A stretch of DNA of 26,974 nucleotides from Coptodactyla brooksi (GCA_033557675.1 JAWQRM010000190.1:1-26974); one strand, 5' to 3'. Shown: positions 1 through 8,345, counted from the stretch's first letter. Notes: a model not told the origin generated them from the letters alone. Translations and numbers: made by a program.

Positions 1-228
1 GAAAATGCGTGCCGGTCTAACTGCTCCTCCATGTTTCCCAGGCCTCGGTCGCAGATTACCATTTTCCCTACCCCTTTGCACAACACGTAAAAAAGATTCA
101 CGTGACGGATGGTATCTATGTGGAAATCGTTCTGCATAGAGACGAGCCGCAACCACAGAATTTTGTCCCGATTCTCCGTATGTTAGCACCATATCCATTA
201 GTTCTTCATTAGTGAAATTGTGCGCCAT
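1..228 (-). CDS. DUF4817 helix-turn-helix domain protein (transposase N-terminus), partial
   Basis: The frame is open for all 76 codons from the ATG at 228-226 to the window edge, with no stop or frameshift. The protein begins MAHNFTNEELMDMVLTYGES and continues with a Tyr/Arg-rich stretch containing LYAERFPHRYHPSRESFLRV, then a basic GRENGNLRPRPGKH segment. This is the layout of the DUF4817 domain: FTNEE-D-M, then YGE, then a RLYxERFPxR core. In arthropods this domain is the DNA-binding N-terminus of transposases whose catalytic part is a DDE domain. The DDE part would lie to the left of the window. The start is chosen because FTNEEL normally sits a few residues after the initiator Met. Whether the full-length gene is intact cannot be judged; such genes are usually repeats rather than host genes, although some are annotated as host proteins. 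Confidence 0.75.
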   Translation of the reverse strand, partial: MAHNFTNEELMDMVLTYGESGQNSVVAARLYAERFPHRYHPSRESFLRVVQRGRENGNLRPRPGKHGGAVRPARIF

Positions 229-256
229 TATTTTTAAGTTGTGAATGAGTTAAGTT

Positions 257-302
257 ACAACTAATGTCGAATGACTTAAGTTAAACTGACACAACTAATG
301 TC
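257..302. repeat. subterminal direct repeats of the DUF4817-type element
   Basis: The 12-mer ACAACTAATGTC occurs at 257-268 and again at 291-302, with TTAAGTT/AACTTAA motifs scattered between and after the copies. The repeats lie between the coding start and the putative TIR. Subterminal repeats in this position can be transposase-binding sites in Tc1/mariner-type elements, but that role is an inference here. Confidence 0.45.
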
Positions 303-471
303 AACTTAATACACAACTTAATAACAAAATACATACCTATTTTTTACCAGCCTACCTTGTTCTTTTTTAATTATACGGATATTTCGGAAACTAAAAAACT
401 TTTATTACATTTTTTTTTGCTTAATAACCATTATTTATCACGAGGAATAAATGTACAAGTTTATGCGTATA

Positions 472-490
472 GGTTGTGATCACCTTGTAT
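472..490. repeat. decayed terminal inverted repeat of the left DUF4817-type element
   Basis: GGTTGTGATCACCTTGTAT resembles the reverse complement of the intact end ATACAGGGTGTCCCAAAA seen at 26538-26555, with several substitutions. It is followed by an AT-rich TATATA run, as at the right-hand copy. Confidence 0.4.
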
Positions 491-518
491 ATATATTAGA
501 ATATAGTATATTTATAGT

Positions 519-879
519 GTTGCTATAAATTTTGATAATCTGGAAAATTACTTTTGCTGTCGTCACTTCCAGTACTCGAGCCCAAGAAAGTGATAAATGG
601 TTCTTCAACATCATCCATTAAACCATCTAACATGGACTTTCTCTTCTTCTTTAATTATATGTTGTTCACATTTATTCCAGTTTTCTTGAGTAACATTTCC
701 AGTTGCTATTTAGCAACTGGAAATTTAGCAACTGGATTGCTATTTAGCAATCCCTTTACTGCAGCCAACTGAAACGACTTGTTTTGCTTAGTGAGGTTCA
801 ATTCACAATGATGTGCTGTCAGTCGCATTACAATTTTGCTCTGGCTTTTTTGCATTACGTCTGTCATATATTTAACGTG
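519..879 (-). pseudogene. IS630/Tc1-like (DDE_3) transposase C-terminal fragment, copy 1
   Basis: The segment is clearly homologous to 5212-5577: shared blocks include CTTCCAGTACT, TTCTTCAACATCATCCATTA and TCACAATGATGTG. On the minus strand it encodes a degraded version of the C-terminus of a DDE_3 transposase, which in the better copy carries the (H)HCELNxIELLW motif with the catalytic Glu. Here the frame is broken by base changes and by a local expansion of an ATTTAGCAACTGG unit (708-750). The fragment stops at about 879, where the long inverted repeat of the pogo-like element begins. The N-terminal two thirds of the transposase are missing, so it is inactive. Confidence 0.65.
708..750. repeat. 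short tandem expansion inside IS630-like copy 1
   Basis: ATTTAGCAACTGG occurs at 708-720 and 723-735, followed by a partial third unit at 742-750. The homologous position in copy 2 (about 5407-5422) has a single unit, so the expansion arose in copy 1 after the two copies diverged. Confidence 0.6.
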
Positions 880-1268
880 ATAGAATTGGCTAAAATAAGG
901 TTTACGTATTTTCTATACGTGCGATAAAAGCCCCTGGGCGAGTAATAAGGGTTACAAATTGGGGGAAGAAGTATTTTGAAAACTAAAATTGTGGTAAAAA
1001 AAAAGTGTGGTAAATGCAAACTGATTTTTGAATAGCTTTCTATAGGCATATCACAACTATAGTAGAGGATTAAAATGGGTAAACTACTCCTAGTTTCTAG
1101 AATAATTTAAAAACTACCGTTAAGTATATAATACGTTTAAAAATATTTGACATGTGTTTTTTCCTATTCTTCGTAGACCACCCCCGCGAAGTTACGGGGA
1201 CTATTATATACTCTCCTTTCATAAAAATAACGAGATCAAACTGTTAGATATTTAGAAAATACTTTGCA
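880..1268 (+). repeat. left long terminal inverted repeat of the pogo-like element
   Basis: It reads GTGATAGAATTGG..AAAATAAGGTT.. and pairs with the reverse complement of 2922-3337. Shared landmarks in order are GCGAGTAATAAGG, AGTAGAGG(A/G)TTAAAAT, AAACTACTCCTAGTTT, TAATTTAAAAACTACCGT, TTTAAAAATATT, ACCACCCCCG, AAGTTACGGGGA, CTCCTTTC and AAACTGTTAG. Small indels separate the two arms. Confidence 0.8.
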
Positions 1269-1302
1269 ATGTAATTATAATATGCAATTTTAAGACGAGA
1301 CT

Positions 1303-2522
1303 GTGTTAGATTTCGACACATCCACCACAATTAATGACGGTCGCTATATTATTCAAGACAAGGAAACAAGCGAAAATTTAGCAGAAGAAAATCATTGTCC
1401 ATTGAAGAATTACATCGATTACGATTATAAATTGGTGGCAATAAATTACTGGATAAGTGGGAAAAAAGGATATTTGATACTAGAAACCGTGAAAAATAGA
1501 TACCAAAAAGTAACATCAAATAAACAATTACAAAGTTGGGCGATATATATTAAGGCAAAAGGCACATACCGAGAGAAATTGGCAGAAATTACAGAATTTG
1601 TTATTAACCAAACCAGAGCCGTCGAGAAAACAAATCGCCACTGCATGACATCGATATCCGCATACAAGGGTTATACAAGTTAAAACTGAAAAGAATTTGT
1701 CTCCTCAGCAATTCAAAGCATCTTATATGTGGGTGTAACGCTTTAAAAAAGCAAATAGGTTGGTGAGTAGAAAAATTACAAAATTTGTATATCAAAAACA
1801 AATAGAAAATACTAGCTGAAGAATTAGTAAAACGGGCAAAGCAAATCCAAATATACGGCCCTGAGAATACTTATAATTCAGATCAGAGTGGTTTTAATTC
1901 GGATTTCCATTCAGGAAGAACTTTAAACGATCTAGGCGTTAAAACTGTAGAAAGTGTAGGCGGTGTCATCTACACCGCCATCATATCTGCGGATGGGAAA
2001 CTTCGTACACCACTTTTAATCGTATTAAAAGAAACCTTTGGCACGTTTGGACCGAGGGTACTAAATACAATGTTCAAAGCAGATAAAATATTCGTTTTGG
2101 CATCAACGTCTGGAAAGCTAACTTCAGAACACATGAAGAATTGGCTACAAAATGTATATTTTCCAAATACTGGATCCAAATCATTACTATTATTAGATTC
2201 TCGGAGTGGCCACTGTACTGACACTATTAGTGAAGTAGTTCCATCAGATACTAATTTTAAACACTATTCTCTGATCAAGTTATTCTGTATGTCAATTTGC
2301 ATCAGCGGGATAATATTTTAAAACTGGAATCCCCAACGCATAACCAGCTGTTGCAAGTGGATATATAGAGGAAAGACACCAGAACAATTTGAAAATACAG
2401 TGGATGTTTACTTTTCGAGTGAAAAGCCAACGTGTGATATCTGTGGGGATATAGCTGTTATAGCATGTGCTTGGTGTAAACAATTCCTGTGTTTAAAACA
2501 TTTTTGTCATGATTTTCATTAA
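1303..2522 (+). pseudogene. pogo-like transposase (CENP-B-type HTH + DDE_1 + C-terminal Cys/His cluster), broken
   Basis: Three reading frames must be combined. 1303-1683 encodes an N-terminal part containing DYDYKLVAINYWISGKKG, opening with GTG rather than ATG. Around 1690-1800 another frame gives FKASYMWV-stop-RFKKANRLVSRKI, a CENP-B/Tc5-type DNA-binding motif. 1806-2321 is a clean 171-codon stretch with the first catalytic Asp in YNSDQSGF (1881-1883) and the second in LLLLDSRSGH (2196-2198), about 105 residues apart. The stretch that should hold the third acidic residue (IQPLDVY-type motif) is deleted near 2260-2295. Reading then resumes with QRDNILKLESPTHNQL. A different frame ends in CDICGDIAVIACAWC, then C-x2-H-x2-CH and a TAA at 2520-2522. 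It lies inside the ~400-bp inverted repeats. Frameshifts and loss of the third catalytic region make it inactive. Confidence 0.75.
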
Positions 2523-2825
2523 TGTCAGCAATCTGTCGAATAAAAATAACATTTTCCAAAAAAAAATTAAATTAGTGATATAGAATCCAATGTTCGGTAT
2601 CTTTAACCATTTTTTCTGTTTGTTGCTTTTAAACTCATTACAAATAAGTATTTATTTATATATCTTATATCGATTTTATTATTTAAGATATACTTTCTAC
2701 CACCAATGTCTAACCCTTAGATATCCCTTCGAAGGCTTTTACTTCACGTATAAACAAAATACCGTGCTAAATTTCATCATAATCGGCAAGTAACACCCGT
2801 GAAATACCATATTATAATACATTTT

Positions 2826-2872
2826 TATTAGGGTAGTTAATAATTAAATAATAATAATTAAATAATTTTAGT
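2826..2872. repeat. AT-rich low-complexity tract
   Basis: Repeating TAATTAAATAATAA units lie just inside the right inverted repeat of the pogo-like element. This is simple-sequence drift; no function is suggested. Confidence 0.6.
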
Positions 2873-2921
2873 TATTTTACCACAAACACCTTATTATGTG
2901 ACTAATTTACGGTTTTTCTTC

Positions 2922-3337
2922 AAAATATTTTCCAAATAGCTAACAGTTTTATCACGTTTTGCGAAAGGAGGGTATACAATATTCCCCGTAACTTCCCGGG
3001 GGTGGTCCGCGGAGAATAGGTAAAAACACGTAACTAATATTTTTAAACATATATGTATATTTAACGCCGCCAAAATCCATACGGTAGTTTTTAAATTATT
3101 CCAAAAAACTAGGAGTAGTTTACCAATTTTAACCCTCTACTATATCTGTGATACATCAATAGAAAGTTCTTCAAAAATGAATATAGTTTGCAGTTTTCGT
3201 TTCCAAATACAAGGGAAAAAAATACTTTTTTCCTCAATCTGCAATCCTTATTACTCGCCCCAGGGGTTTTTACCACACGTATAAGAAAATATGTGAACCT
3301 TATTTTTGTCCATTCTATCACTGTATCAAGTTTCATC
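2922..3337 (-). repeat. right long terminal inverted repeat of the pogo-like element
   Basis: Inverted partner of 880-1268. Its reverse complement begins CAGTGATAGAATGGAC and passes through the same landmarks in the same order, including GCGAGTAATAAGG and the GC-rich GGACCACCCCCGGGAAGTTA block. The right arm is somewhat longer in its middle (extra sequence near 3060-3080). Confidence 0.8.
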
Positions 3338-3375
3338 GAAATCGGTGAGGGACAGTTATGGTACTTCCCTTGTTA

Positions 3376-4075
3376 GAGCTTCTGTAGGATAATAATCCCT
3401 CACTCAGCACAAGAAGCCCACAAGAATATGCCAATCGTCAGTTGCAACTTCATTCATATCATTTTCCAATGATATGGATGAAGTGGCCCATAACAGTTTT
3501 AAAGAACATGAACTAAAATACCGAACTTTGAGAAGTTGGTGTTAGTTACCGATGAAACGGAATTTAACCAATTCAATTTTTATAATATTAATGAACAGCC
3601 TGATAAAAACTTACACGGGATAATTAATGTCATGATTAATTACCTTTCTTAATTCCCAATTTCAGTAAAGTGCATCTGAATTCATCACAAAACTGGAGAA
3701 TAATTACAATTTATTATGGTCCACTGTTTTGGTTAATTTTTGAATGGATTATAGAACCATAGAAAAGGTATTTGCGTTTGTGATAGAAGCGACGTATTTG
3801 TATGGGGAGATCTCAACGATCGGTGAAGGCAATGCAAACTATAGATGTCTGATTACTGCCAATAGATTTTTTTACATGCAATAGCTATATTAATTATCAA
3901 TACTCAGTAAATTGAAAAGTCTCAATTAGCTTCGTTACTTACCTTTTTTCGCACGTTAAAAGATAAGTAACAAGCAATATATAACTTATTTATTGTACAA
4001 CGTGGTTTCCAAAGTTTATTATCCCCGAGTGGTCATATTATGGATGTCGCTTATTCAATAACATTAGACGATTTG
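3376..4075. other. AT-rich stretch with no recognisable gene
   Basis: No open frame longer than about 60 codons and no recognised protein motif on either strand. The only clear structure is a hairpin at 3448-3483. The block may contain older, unrecognisable repeats. Confidence 0.6.
3448..3483. repeat. 16-bp-arm imperfect hairpin
   Basis: CTTCATTCATATCATT (3448-3463) pairs with AATGATATGGATGAAG (3468-3483) with one mismatch across a 4-base TTCC loop. No flanking poly-T run or coding context suggests a role. Confidence 0.65.
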
Positions 4076-4450
4076 CTCTTCCGATGATATTTCGGTACAT
4101 TCTGAGTACCGAGTCAGAGGGCGGCAGAACCGTTAAGAGTCACGTGACTGACTGCACATAGTCCGCATGGGAACAAATGGCATCTAATTCTGTTCTAATT
4201 TAGTTCAGCGGACAGTATAATCAATAGGATCGGGCGCCGCCGGAGTTGTGGGGTGCTGCTGGTGGCCCAGTACTGAGGATCGGGCGTTGCTTGTAGTCTT
4301 GCTGTCCCATTATTCGTCCGAGCGTGCAGACAAAACGGCCGACCTCTGTACACTTTAAAGTAAACCATTGTACGAAAGGGCATTGTCGAGGGACGCTAAT
4401 CTCGTCCGCTTTTAACGCTCAATCGGTCGAAAGAACGGGCTTTAATTGCG
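4076..4450. other. G+C- and CpG-richer island, candidate conserved non-coding element
   Basis: This block contrasts sharply with its surroundings: repeated GATCGGGCG(C/T), GGCGGCAGAACC, CACGTGACTGACTG, AACGGCCGACC and CTCGTCCGC. It has an E-box (CACGTG, 4142-4147) but no convincing open frame. The motif GATCGGGCG occurs at 4229 and again at 4278. In AT-rich insect genomes such islands are often constrained regulatory DNA or unannotated exons. Either reading is an inference. Confidence 0.35.
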
Positions 4451-4581
4451 CTATGAATAAAATAGTTAATTTTATATGACGCAAAAAGTTTAAATGCCTT
4501 TTAAATCCTTAATATGAACAACTGTTCCTTTTTGTGAATTCCAAGTAACTAATAACCTTAATTAGAGAAGAGAAATATTGA

Positions 4582-4625
4582 CCGCTGAGCAAGATTCGAA
4601 CCTGCGATCACTGGTTTCACCAGTA
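4582..4625 (-). other. tRNA-like 3' half (possible tRNA pseudogene or SINE remnant)
   Basis: On the minus strand GCAGG-TTCGAAT-CTTGC forms a canonical T arm (4589-4605). It is preceded by a 5-bp stem TACTG/CAGTG closing a 7-base loop GTGAAAC (4609-4625), which would place GAA at the anticodon, and followed by TCAGCGG where the acceptor 3' strand should be. The variable region is only 3 bases. No D arm or matching 5' acceptor strand is present, and a hairpin occupies that position instead. It is not a functional tRNA. A second T-arm-like sequence occurs at 19227. Confidence 0.3.
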
Positions 4626-4629
4626 ACTT

Positions 4630-4653
4630 CCAAACAGTACGTATACTGTTTGG
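4630..4653. repeat. perfect 10-bp-arm hairpin
   Basis: CCAAACAGTA (4630-4639) and TACTGTTTGG (4644-4653) are exact inverted copies around a CGTA loop. It lies between the tRNA-like fragment and the left mariner TIR. Confidence 0.75.
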
Positions 4654-4667
4654 ATGATGATACATAT

Positions 4668-4935
4668 ACAGTATGACAATTAAATAACGCAAATTTTTAG
4701 ATATATAAAAAACACACATTGCATTATACTTAAAAGTTATTTCTTATTCCAAATTGGTTCCATTTAACTCAATACACTTTCTAGCACAATGATCCAATGC
4801 ATGCATAGATTTTTGTATGTCATCCTTAGAAATGCCCTTTAGTACCTGCGTCACAGCTACCTGAATGGCTGAAATATCATCATAAAGCGATTCACCACAG
4901 TTTACAGTTTAGGGAAAAGAACTGAAAATTGACTG
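4668..4935 (-). mobile_element. mariner copy A, 3' terminal fragment
   Basis: It begins with a TIR at 4668-4689 (ACAGTATGACAATTAAATAA...) that is a 22-bp exact inverted match to 6633-6654. It continues with an AATTTTTAGATATA subterminal segment also found in copy B near 5622, and carries the transposase C-terminus (4744-4925). Homology to mariner stops near 4935. The rest of this copy is absent or unrecognisable before the IS630-like fragment. Confidence 0.65.
4744..4925 (-). pseudogene. mariner transposase C-terminal remnant, copy A
   Basis: The minus strand reads DDISAIQVAVTQVLKGIS, then KDDIQKSMHALDHCARKCIE and a TAA at 4744-4746. This fits the end of an irritans-type mariner transposase, where the tail has an alternating amphipathic helix followed by a Cys-containing RKC-type motif and a short final segment. 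The upstream catalytic DD34D core is missing. It is better preserved in the tail than copy B, which is broken in the same place. Confidence 0.6.
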
Positions 4936-5177
4936 CCATTATGTTTCGTATGTATCACTATTTCTTTTCCATACGTAACATACTATCACTATTATACCAT
5001 TTGTCTATAGTTTGTATATAGTTATTTGAAAAGAAGGAGTGACTCATACAGCACAAATTACAGAAAGCAAATATAACTTCACATCAAATTTTAGCAGCGC
5101 TTTTCCCAATACAGTTGTTAAAGAGTTTGCATAACTCATCTGATGCATTTAACACTCTGCAAATGTTTTAATAAATT

Positions 5178-5527
5178 TCAAGAATATTTTATCAGGGAAA
5201 TGCCAATTATTATACTATGTTGCTGTAAATTTTGATAATTTGAAAAGTTACTTTCTCTGTCGTCACTTCCAGTACTGGAGCCCAGGAAAATGATGAATGG
5301 TTCTTCAACATCATCCATTAAACCATCTAACATAGACTTTTTCTCTTCTTCTTTAATTATATGTTGTTCACATTTACTCCAGTCTTCTTGCGTAACATTT
5401 TCAATTGCTTCATTTAGCAATCTCTTTACTTCAGCCAACTTAAACGATTCGTTTTTAGCACCAATCTCATCTTTCATTTGTGCCCACAGTAGCTCAATGA
5501 GATTCAATTCACAATGATGTGGTGGCA
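5178..5527 (-). pseudogene. IS630/Tc1-like (DDE_3) transposase C-terminal fragment, copy 2
   Basis: The frame gives LPPHHCELNLIELLWAQMKD, the classic DDE_3 ending in which the Glu of NLIE is the third catalytic residue. It continues as KNESFKLAEVKRLLNEAIEN, a WSKCEQHI segment and an acidic tail ending in SSTGSDDRE. The reading is open for more than 100 codons. The N-terminal HTH and the first two catalytic Asp are absent. Before LPPHH the frame decays and meets mariner copy B at about 5578. It is the better version of the fragment at 519-879. It may be a truncated insertion inside mariner sequence. It is inactive. Confidence 0.75.
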
Positions 5528-5577
5528 GTTTTGCTTTGGCTCTTTATCATTATGTTTGTCACATATTTAATGTGCTT

Positions 5578-6654
5578 TTCTTTATTCTGATTAATTAAAT
5601 AAATAATATAAATAAGGGGAATTTTTAGATATAGAAAGAAAACGCGTTATTTCTTATTCAGAACAATAACCGTTTAACTAAAATACACTTTCTAGCAGGA
5701 TCTAGTCACCCTTTGAATGGCCTTTAGTACCTGCGTCATAGCTACTGGAATGGCTGAAATATCATCAGAAAACGATCCATTCACCGCAATTTTCAGATTA
5801 GTGAAAAGAAAATAGTCACACTGTGATATATCAGGCGAATACGGTGGGTGGTCAATGACACAAATATTTTTTTAGTAAAAAATTCACGAACTTTTAACGT
5901 CTTATACGGTGCTCCATTATAATGCTATAAAAAGAACTGTTTACCAGCTGTATATTCAGGCCTAACACGTACAGTTAGTTCTTTACCATAAACGATGTAA
6001 AACTGCTAAATAATATTCTCCATTGACAGTTTTACCTTGTGGAACAAGTTTCTTATCGATCATACAAAGTAATCAACATTGTTTTGTTTCTTGACTTCTG
6101 AAAACGCATTTTTTTTTGTTTTGGCTCGCCTTCCGACTTTCATTCTGCAGATTGACGATTAGTTTCTGGATCATATATAAAGCACCATGTTTCATCACCA
6201 GTTATGATCCAATAAACGAAATCTTGATCATTTTCAGCAGTTTTAATGAGATCTTTACAATGTTCTACACGAGCAATTGTTTGGTCATAACCTAAGCATG
6301 TGGAACAACTTACTTTACTGTCTGGACGATCAAGTCTTTCATCATCATTTACATCTTCACGACCATTTTTAAAACGATTAAACCACTCTTAAACTCTAGG
6401 TTTAGACATATATCACCATACACTCTTTATCAATTCGTAAGTCTCAGCAAGTTTTTTTTCCAGTATCACAGTTCATTTGCTCTTTGTTCCATTATGTTTT
6501 TAGGACATAAATATTTACCGTGATTCAAATAGCTGTAGCTTTGTAACTTGTCATCTAATTAGCATGAACTTTGGTGCGTTCGAAAGAAGCGACTTGTACC
6601 TTTCTGTGTTCTGTGGTTTAAATTAAAATTCTCGTTATTTAATTGTCATACTGT
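5578..6654 (-). mobile_element. mariner copy B, nearly end-to-end but decayed
   Basis: The 5' TIR at 6633-6654 is well kept. The 3' end at about 5578-5600 (GATTAATTAAATAA) is an eroded version of the TIR and is followed by the shared AATTTTTAGATATAG subterminal block. The length of ~1.08 kb is a little short of a full mariner (about 1.3 kb), matching internal coding deletions. Orientation is the same as copy A. Confidence 0.65.
5690..6492 (-). pseudogene. mariner transposase (DD34D, irritans-like), broken
   Basis: The likely start is the ATG at 6492-6490 (MEQRANEL). Recognisable pieces in order are an EWFNRFKNGREDVNDDER-like HTH segment (with substitutions), VYWIITGDETWCFIYDPETN with the first catalytic Asp (6194-6196), LVPQGKTVNGEYYLAVLHRL, HYNGAPYKTLKVREF, and HPPYSPDISQCDYFLF with the third Asp (5815-5817). 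The second catalytic Asp of the usual HDNAP motif is a Tyr codon (5919-5921). Several stops and frameshifts occur, and the HTH-to-catalytic linker is shortened. The tail ends near 5690. This is an inactive fossil. The irritans-type assignment rests on the VPQGQTVNxEYY and CDFFLF-like motifs. Confidence 0.75.
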
Positions 6655-6952
6655 GTATACTGAATTTTCTTGAAAATCGTAATAAATATTTTACTACGTG
6701 AAGAGGTACATTATAGTCAAAAGCGGTTAACAAATAATATAATATAAACAAATATATACGCATCAGATGTTTGAAAATTGTGTGGTATAAAGCTGAAGTA
6801 TGCTTACTCTTAAGCAATATATCTAACTTCTTTTGCTTAATGGGTATTTTACTTAACAGCTTGGTATTTTGCTTAACAGATGGTACATCCAACATCCTTA
6901 ACGCGATTTATTTTACTCAACGATGTAGCCACATGGTTCTCCATTAATGCAA

Positions 6953-6997
6953 GTATTCAAAGATAACTTAATTTTTTATTAAGTTATCTTTGAATAC
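6953..6997. repeat. perfect 20-bp-stem hairpin with 5-base loop
   Basis: GTATTCAAAGATAACTTAAT (6953-6972) and its exact reverse complement (6978-6997) flank TTTTT. No mismatch is seen across the 20 pairs, which suggests recent origin or selection. Pairing stops abruptly on both sides. It could be a minimal foldback or transposition footprint, or an insertion-generated palindrome. The loop is short for a typical animal microRNA precursor. Confidence 0.8.
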
Positions 6998-7014
6998 AAC
7001 TCCTTACTCTGGCC

Positions 7015-7400
7015 CTTTATGTACGAAAAAGTGCTCTGCAGGGGCGTACATAGTAATGAGTCACCCTTAACTCCTGCTGTGATGAGCATGAATGGTCTGC
7101 AGAGGGATTAAGAGGATGCTTTGCACCGACACCATGGTGAGCAAATAAACCGTAAGAAGTTCCAGTCGTCCGCAGTTGTGACAGCTAAATTTTCAAACAA
7201 TAGAGCGTCGGAGGTATTTAATTTCGTTAAGCCGCAAGTGCCCGTCGGAAAGCTTAATGAAGACGACGATAATATTGCCCCAATTTAGGCGTCGAAAGGG
7301 TTATGTCGGAATTGCACCGTCCGCAATAATACGCAGCCGCCTATGGCGTTAATAATGTCGACAAATCATCCTTTATGGCGCACTTGGCGGCATTACTTTT
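7015..7400. other. CpG-richer island, candidate conserved non-coding element
   Basis: The block is conspicuously richer in G+C and CpG than its flanks: AAGCCGCAAGTGCCCGTCGG, GAAGACGACGATAA, CCGTCCGCAATAATACGC, GGCGTTAATAATGTCGAC and CACTTGGCGGC. No frame is open over it. It contains homeodomain-like TAAT and TTTATGG (Hox/Cdx-type) cores. A regulatory role is an inference from composition only. Confidence 0.35.
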
Positions 7401-8345
7401 TAATAAAATAATCCAATTAAGCAAGGGTTGTGACCCTAAATGACAAAGGTCCTAAGACTTTTATGCGAACAAAAGAAAATTATGCACATTAAATTCACGC
7501 CATTTATGCAATTTGTTTAAGCGGGTAACGCATAGTGAAAACCATCATATTGTGGAGATTTAAAGACAAATCAACTCTTGTAGAAATATGCAATGAGTAG
7601 AAATATGCTATGTCTTTGTTGCTAGTAATTATTAACGATATTTGGATATATCAATTCTTAGGACGGTGATACAAGATGCACTTAGAATCTACATTCTTCT
7701 GTTTAAACTTATTAACATATCATAGTATCTTGCAGCAATAATATTATTTAATATAATTTACGCGTCATGTGGAAACTGTAACCCAACCCCATTTTTTATT
7801 TTTAAATGAAACACATATTTATTATTATTAATCGTGTTGAACTGTTTCACTTGGACAGCCTTATGCAAATAGAGTTTTTCATTTGTAGAAAAATAAGGAG
7901 TATTGATTTTATGATGTTTCAAACCTTCAAGCAGCAAAAAGGATTTAAAAATAGTTGTTATTCGTTTTCGTGATTGTTATCATTACTTTAAACGATTAAA
8001 TCTCATTTATCGCACCCTTAGCATCGAAATTACACGATTTGTACGCGTTCTGACTAATTTTCCATATATCTGTGTGACACTGCTTTAAAAATTGCGGTAG
8101 GTCCTAAAAACTGCAAATATGTAAGAATGCACAATAAATTTGGTCTTTTTCTGGGTTATGCTGTTTCAGGGTGCATCCCGAGAAAAAAGCAAGAAAACCA
8201 AAACGAGCGAAGCTATATTAGAATACTTTTCCATCATCTACCAACTCGTTATACATTGCAACAAGATCACATTTCTATTTTGTGTCAAATATACGAAAAG
8301 CTCTTAGATTAGAAGCTGTCAAAGCTCTATTTTGCAATTATCACA
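7401..8345. other. AT-rich stretch with no recognisable gene
   Basis: No protein motif is recognised on either strand. A small direct duplication, GTAGAAATATGC(A/T)AT, is present at 7580-7594 and 7597-7611. A 61-codon plus-strand open frame at 8127 has no recognisable features and is probably chance. Confidence 0.5.

Larger units (their letters stand above)
1..490 (-). mobile_element. DUF4817-type DNA transposon, 5' part, cut by the left window edge
   Basis: This is the 5' portion of a minus-strand Tc1/mariner-superfamily element. It holds the N-terminal coding part (1-228), about 240 bp of AT-rich leader with direct repeats, and an end-like motif at 472-490. That motif reads as a decayed version of the TGGGACACCCTGTATA type of inverted end. 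The same kind of end, in better condition and on the other side of its element, occurs at 26541. The 3' part lies outside the window. The outer boundary is inferred from the motif, since no clear target duplication is visible. Confidence 0.6.
880..3337 (+). mobile_element. pogo-like (DDE_1) transposon with ~400-bp terminal inverted repeats
   Basis: A plus-strand pogo-like transposase remnant (1303-2522) is flanked by two long imperfect inverted repeats (880-1268 and 2922-3337) that align over nearly their whole length. Total length is about 2.46 kb. The left arm abuts the IS630-like fragment at 879. On the right, similarity in style may continue to about 3375 (TTTCATCGAAATCGG), suggesting the left end is truncated. 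Both arms carry the same GC-rich island (CCACCCCCG...AAGTTACGGGGA). The coding part has frameshifts and an internal deletion, so the copy is non-autonomous. Confidence 0.7.

Noticed and set aside
4582..4660. Functional tRNA-Phe gene
   Set aside because: No D arm, no paired acceptor stem and a 3-base variable region; at best a remnant.
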